From Euperipatoides rowelli (lineage: Eukaryota; Onychophora; Udeonychophora; Euonychophora; Peripatopsidae): a DNA stretch of 10,634 nucleotides. Below the pieces are notes generated by a model. That model was not told the origin of the DNA, made no database searches, and saw only the letters and a program-made list of their open reading frames with translations. The DNA is taken from NCBI GenBank assembly GCA_003024985.2, contig PXIH01S0045594.1. One strand, 5' to 3'. The translations under genes and the position numbers were made by a program. Positions 8,025-10,634 of the stretch are shown here, piece by piece (positions within the stretch are counted from its first letter, which is position 1; every line of letters starts with the position of its first letter).

Positions 8025-8123
8025 AGGGTGTCTAAAATAGATCATTAATAAGTTAGAAAATAATTACTGTAGTATACAAAGAAACTAATAACATGTATGG
8101 ATAAAACAACTCAAAAAGTTTTA
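8024..8123 (+). repeat. Left terminal inverted repeat
   Basis: It pairs with the reverse complement of 8276-8385. Matching blocks are CAGGGTGTCTA, TTAGAAAATAA, AGTATACAAA, AACTGATAACATGTATGGATA (one mismatch) and ACAACTC-AAAGTT. This arm lacks about 11 bases found in the right arm after the first 20. Confidence 0.85.
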
Positions 8124-8136
8124 TTTTTCCCAGTTC

Positions 8137-8266
8137 ATGAACCTGTTCATAGATGGCATGATATCCACTGTGGATGTTGTCATGCTTAACTGGACCTGGC
8201 AAAAAAAACGAGTATCATCTGAATATTCTCCTTGCAACAGGCGGAGTTCATGTAAAAGTTTACTAA
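8137..8266 (+). pseudogene. Broken transposase C-terminal fragment
   Basis: The frame from 8137 reads NLFIDGMISTVDVVMLNWTW, then meets a run of eight A (8201-8208). With a one-base shift there the reading continues NEYHLNILLATGGVHVKVY and stops at TAA 8264-8266, ten bases before the right TIR. The joined pattern (ML-TW--EYHLNI--AT-G-HV) resembles the extreme C-terminus of Tc1/mariner-type transposases of arthropods, where a Trp and a (D/E)YR(L)D(I/V)xRxTxGxH motif precede the stop. The catalytic DDE/D core is absent, deleted between the left TIR and this piece. Resemblance is from memory; the match to a searched family is untested. Confidence 0.55.
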
Positions 8267-8275
8267 TAAAGGACA

Positions 8276-8385
8276 TACAACTTTATGAGTTGTTGTATCC
8301 ATACATGTTATCAGTTTATTTGTATACTAGTTATTTTCTAATTTATTAAAGATTTGACATGAGTCAGATTTTTGTAGACACCTTG
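8276..8385 (-). repeat. Right terminal inverted repeat
   Basis: Read on the minus strand it starts CAAGGTGTCTACAAAAATCTG and runs to about 8276, aligning with the left arm at roughly 80% or better by eye. It has extra bases near the outer end (CTGACTCATGTCAAA). TA flanks it at 8386-8387. Confidence 0.85.
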
Positions 8386-8495
8386 TACATTCGTAAGATA
8401 GCTAAAACGATCTGTTATTAAGCATTATCCAATTACAATTATTTTTTTGTAAAGTGGGATGCCTGAAGAAATAGAGTTTGAATAGCTTATTGAAA
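8386..8495. other. Short unassigned spacer
   Basis: AT-rich sequence lies between the transposon and the ETS-CRE repeat array. Nothing was recognised in it. Confidence 0.4.
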
Positions 8496-8609
8496 ATTTA
8501 GACTGGGGCAACCGGAAATGGACAAAAAAATCACCATTCCATAACTGAAAGTACTACCATCTTGAAAATTATTGGATGAACTCATGGATTTATTTGGAAT
8601 CGATCAGGG

Positions 8610-8625
8610 CCGGAAGTGATGTCAT
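8610..8625 (+). promoter_or_regulatory. ETS-CRE-like composite site CCGGAAGTGATGTCAT
   Basis: This is the best-preserved ETS word in the array, fused to TGATGTCA, one CpG transition away from the CRE palindrome TGACGTCA. Confidence 0.35.
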
Positions 8626-8635
8626 GCAAGCAAAA

Positions 8636-8651
8636 CCGGAAGTGACATCAT
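8636..8651 (+). promoter_or_regulatory. ETS-CRE-like composite site CCGGAAGTGACATCAT
   Basis: This second copy starts 26 bp after the first. It carries the transition on the other strand (TGACATCA). The two copies together point to TGACGTCA as the ancestral word. Confidence 0.35.
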
Positions 8652-9215
8652 AATACATAAACTGGAAGTGATACCATCTTGAAATTTTACCTGTAAGCAA
8701 GCCTTGATTTGAGGCCTCAGAAATACCAGAAATGCTGCCATCTTTAATTAAGGAACCATAGGTGACATCATCATACCATATAAACCTCTAAAACTTTAAC
8801 AAACAGGAAGCCAGGCATCTTGGATTTTTATCAGGAACAGGAAGTAACATACTGATCAAGACCAGAAGTCAGCCATAATGGATTTTCTGGGAAGGAAATG
8901 ACATCATCATACCATATAAACCTTTTAAGAAACAGGAACCAGGAGTCAGCCATCTTGGAAAAGACACAGTTGGTTCCAGATTTACTGGAAGTTAGTGGGG
9001 GCTAAACAGCAAATGGGTGGAGAATAAAACATAAGTCACATCATCAAAATGGAAGTGATATCATAAAACCTCCTATAGCCTACTTTAAGAAACAGGAAGT
9101 CAGCCATCTAGGATTGGAATTGATTTTGACTTTGTTGTCCCAGAAACCACCAGAAGTGATGTCATAAACCAGAATTATAAGTCTAAACAACTCCTATATC
9201 TTTAAGAAACAGTAA

Positions 9216-10349
9216 ATACCCCCTCCAAAATGAAAGTACCCCTCTACCCACTACCATGGAAAAATCCAAAACAATAATTGAGTCTCGATTTGAAATCTCC
9301 TTTTCACCTACTCATATACTTACATTTTAATTTTTTTAATTTCAGTGTTGTTGCTATCAAGATTGCAGTTACTGCGTATATTCAAACAATTTAAGCCAGC
9401 AAGAAAGTTTGGCACAAGATCCTGGTTTAGTTTCAAAAACACTTTCTGGCACCCAAAATAAAATCAATCTCTATATTAATTTGTTCAAAATAATAATCAT
9501 TTATATATTCCAGTACAATAGCAGATAACAGTCACGCTGTAATATTAAGTCAATAAATGGTAAAAATATATTATATGTAGATCAATAATTTCAAATGCTA
9601 TTTCTTCAGTAAATTCTATCAAAATGATATTCTGACTATTATTGACTATTTAATCAATTCTCACAAAAAAATTGGTAAAATGCAATAGGCTATGTAAAGG
9701 AATATGAACATATGCAAACTTCAAAATAAATAATAAACAATCTTTACTGGACTTATTTAAAAATTATAAACATTTTAATGATTGCAATAAAATGGCAGAT
9801 AATTTAATTACTCCAAAAATATTTTTGAAATAAGTCAATTTCCAATTTATTGCATTTTTTTATAGGTATGCCTAAAATCTTGTCTAATTCATTATTTTCC
9901 ATCTCTTAACATTAAATTTTCTCTGCGATAATGATGAAGAATATTTTAATCAAAGTAGCCTAAATCTCTTATTATATTATTCAAGTTCAGTTTTATAAAA
10001 AAANTTTGTATTCTGATTCTTTTCTTCCTTTATTAAAATAATTTTCAGATCTAAATTTCTTTTGAATAATTAAGTCAATTTTAATTAAAACTTTTTGCAT
10101 TATTAATATCACCACTAATGAAAACATACATAGCAAATTAGATGGTGATTTTCATTTTCTCTTTGGAAATATCATCTGAATTATAAATCTACTCTTCCTT
10201 ATGTTTTTAATCTTTTATCTATGATTGGATCAAATATTTTATTTTGGTACTTTAAAATTTGTTTTCAATTTAATTGAATATTAATGAGTAGGAGAAAAAG
10301 AAACAAACTCTGGTGTTAGGCTATATAATACAAAGCAAACTCTTTATAT
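9216..10349. other. AT-rich non-coding stretch
   Basis: No gene, RNA gene or transposon was recognised. One unresolved base lies at 10004 next to an A run. Frames are short throughout. Confidence 0.5.
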
Positions 10350-10522
10350 ACAGTATATGTCTCTCTCACTCTTTATTTCTCTTTCACTCTCTCTGTCTTT
10401 ATCTCGGTCTCTCTCCTCTGTCTTTCTCTATGTCTGTCTCCTCTGTTCCCTCTCTCTGTCTCTGTCCTTCTGTATCTGTGTGTCTCTATCTGCCTCTCTG
10501 GCTGTCTCTCGGTCCACCCCCT
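10350..10522 (+). repeat. Polypyrimidine (CT/CTGT)n-rich tract
   Basis: About 170 bases are almost all C and T on the + strand, built from TCTC, CTGT and CTCC words with scattered G and A. It has strong strand asymmetry and partial mirror symmetry, as in triplex-prone DNA. It merges into the CCAT and TATC arrays. Confidence 0.85.
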
Positions 10523-10547
10523 CCCCATCCACCCGTCCATCCATCTA
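10523..10547 (+). repeat. Short (CCAT)n array
   Basis: CCCCATCCACCCGTCCATCC is a CCAT/CCAC-type run bridging the polypyrimidine tract and the TATC microsatellite. Its complement is the ATGG word that dominates the satellite at 6913-7290. Confidence 0.75.

Positions 10548-10634
<87 letters not shown>
10548..10634. repeat. Pure (TATC)n microsatellite, runs off the window
   Basis: A perfect 4-bp repeat spans 87 bases (nearly 22 units) without interruption and continues past the window edge. Purity implies recent expansion and likely length polymorphism. It may also mark an assembly break. Confidence 0.98.

Larger units (their letters stand above)
8024..8385. mobile_element. Tc1/mariner-like non-autonomous DNA transposon, long TIRs
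   Basis: The 362-bp element begins CAGGGTGTCTA and ends TAGACACCTTG, which are imperfect inverted repeats. The match continues inward for about 100 bp on each side, including the shared AACATGTATGGATA and ACAACTC blocks. TA follows the right end (8386-8387). TAA precedes the left end, so a TA target duplication is possible with one changed base. Between the TIRs only about 150 bp remain, holding a fragment resembling a transposase C-terminus. Short length, long TIRs and a broken coding scrap suggest a MITE-like internal-deletion derivative. The superfamily is inferred from the end sequence, the TA and the coding scrap. Confidence 0.8.
8496..9215 (+). repeat. Irregular array of ETS-CRE and ETS/YY1-like modules
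   Basis: Two modules alternate on the + strand. Module 1 resembles CCGGAAGTGAYRTCAT: 8610-8625, 8636-8651, 8761-8774 (partial), 8891-8910, 9051-9064 and 9151-9165. Module 2 resembles AAACAGGAAGTCAGCCATCTTGGATT: 8801-8827, 8861-8886, 8930-8958 and 9089-9114, with weaker forms near 8545, 8662 and 8727. Module 1 is often followed by CATACCATATAAACCTCCTA-ACTTTAAG before module 2. Successive module-1 copies start about 102 to 157 bp apart, so this is a degraded, irregular tandem repeat. Module 1 matches a composite ETS (CCGGAAGT) plus CRE-like (TGACGTCA) site; CCATCTTGG matches the YY1 core on the opposite strand. Whether it regulates anything is unknown. It may be part of a larger transposable element. 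Confidence 0.85.

Noticed and set aside
8137-8349. 70-codon plus frame as an intact small gene
   Set aside because: Its first part reads as a transposase fragment; after the A run it is out of frame and then crosses the right TIR.
8496-9215. CRISPR-like array
   Set aside because: Repeats are diverged, irregularly spaced and lack uniform spacers; the surrounding DNA is eukaryotic in character.

Overview
The window looks like non-coding DNA from an animal nuclear genome. It is very AT-rich, with long A and T runs, no long open reading frame, simple-sequence arrays and decayed eukaryotic transposons. I see no bacterial operon, ribosome-binding-site pattern or phage gene. The species is not identifiable from what I can see. 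An RTE/BovB-like LINE remnant and a Tc1/mariner-type element ending in CAGGGTGTCTA would fit many invertebrates and some vertebrates. CpG looks scarce, and one repeat family carries TGATGTCA and TGACATCA where TGACGTCA is the likely ancestor, which suggests germline CpG methylation.

Layout. Positions 1-64 may be the last coding bases of a gene (weak). Positions 65-1940 are AT-rich and could be a 3' UTR or intron; they hold a 20-bp duplication, a GC-rich hairpin, a (CAA)n run, a Pumilio-type site and AATAAA signals. Positions 1940-2482 are a broken LINE endonuclease domain on the + strand. Positions 2483-4740 are mostly featureless, apart from a small GC-richer hairpin cluster near 2948-3003 and a 19-bp duplication near 4258. 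A full match to the vertebrate CTCF core consensus lies at 4756-4769. Positions 4966-6250 contain G-run and C-run repeat debris, including two patches that look related. A degenerate tetranucleotide-based satellite covers 6913-7290.

The richest part is 7531-9215. It holds two diverged direct repeats, a perfect 41-bp inverted repeat with a 6-nt loop, and a 362-bp transposon derivative. The transposon has roughly 100-bp terminal inverted repeats and keeps a frameshifted scrap of what looks like the transposase C-terminus. Beyond it lies an irregular array that repeats an ETS-CRE-like module (CCGGAAGTGAYRTCAT) and an ETS/YY1-like module (CAGGAAGTCAGCCATCTTGG). Positions 9216-10345 are AT-rich with nothing recognised. 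The window ends in a polypyrimidine tract followed by a pure (TATC)n microsatellite that runs off the edge.

No intact gene is supported. The best candidates for something undescribed are the ETS-CRE/YY1 repeat array and the perfect inverted repeat abutting the transposon. Both rest on sequence reading alone.
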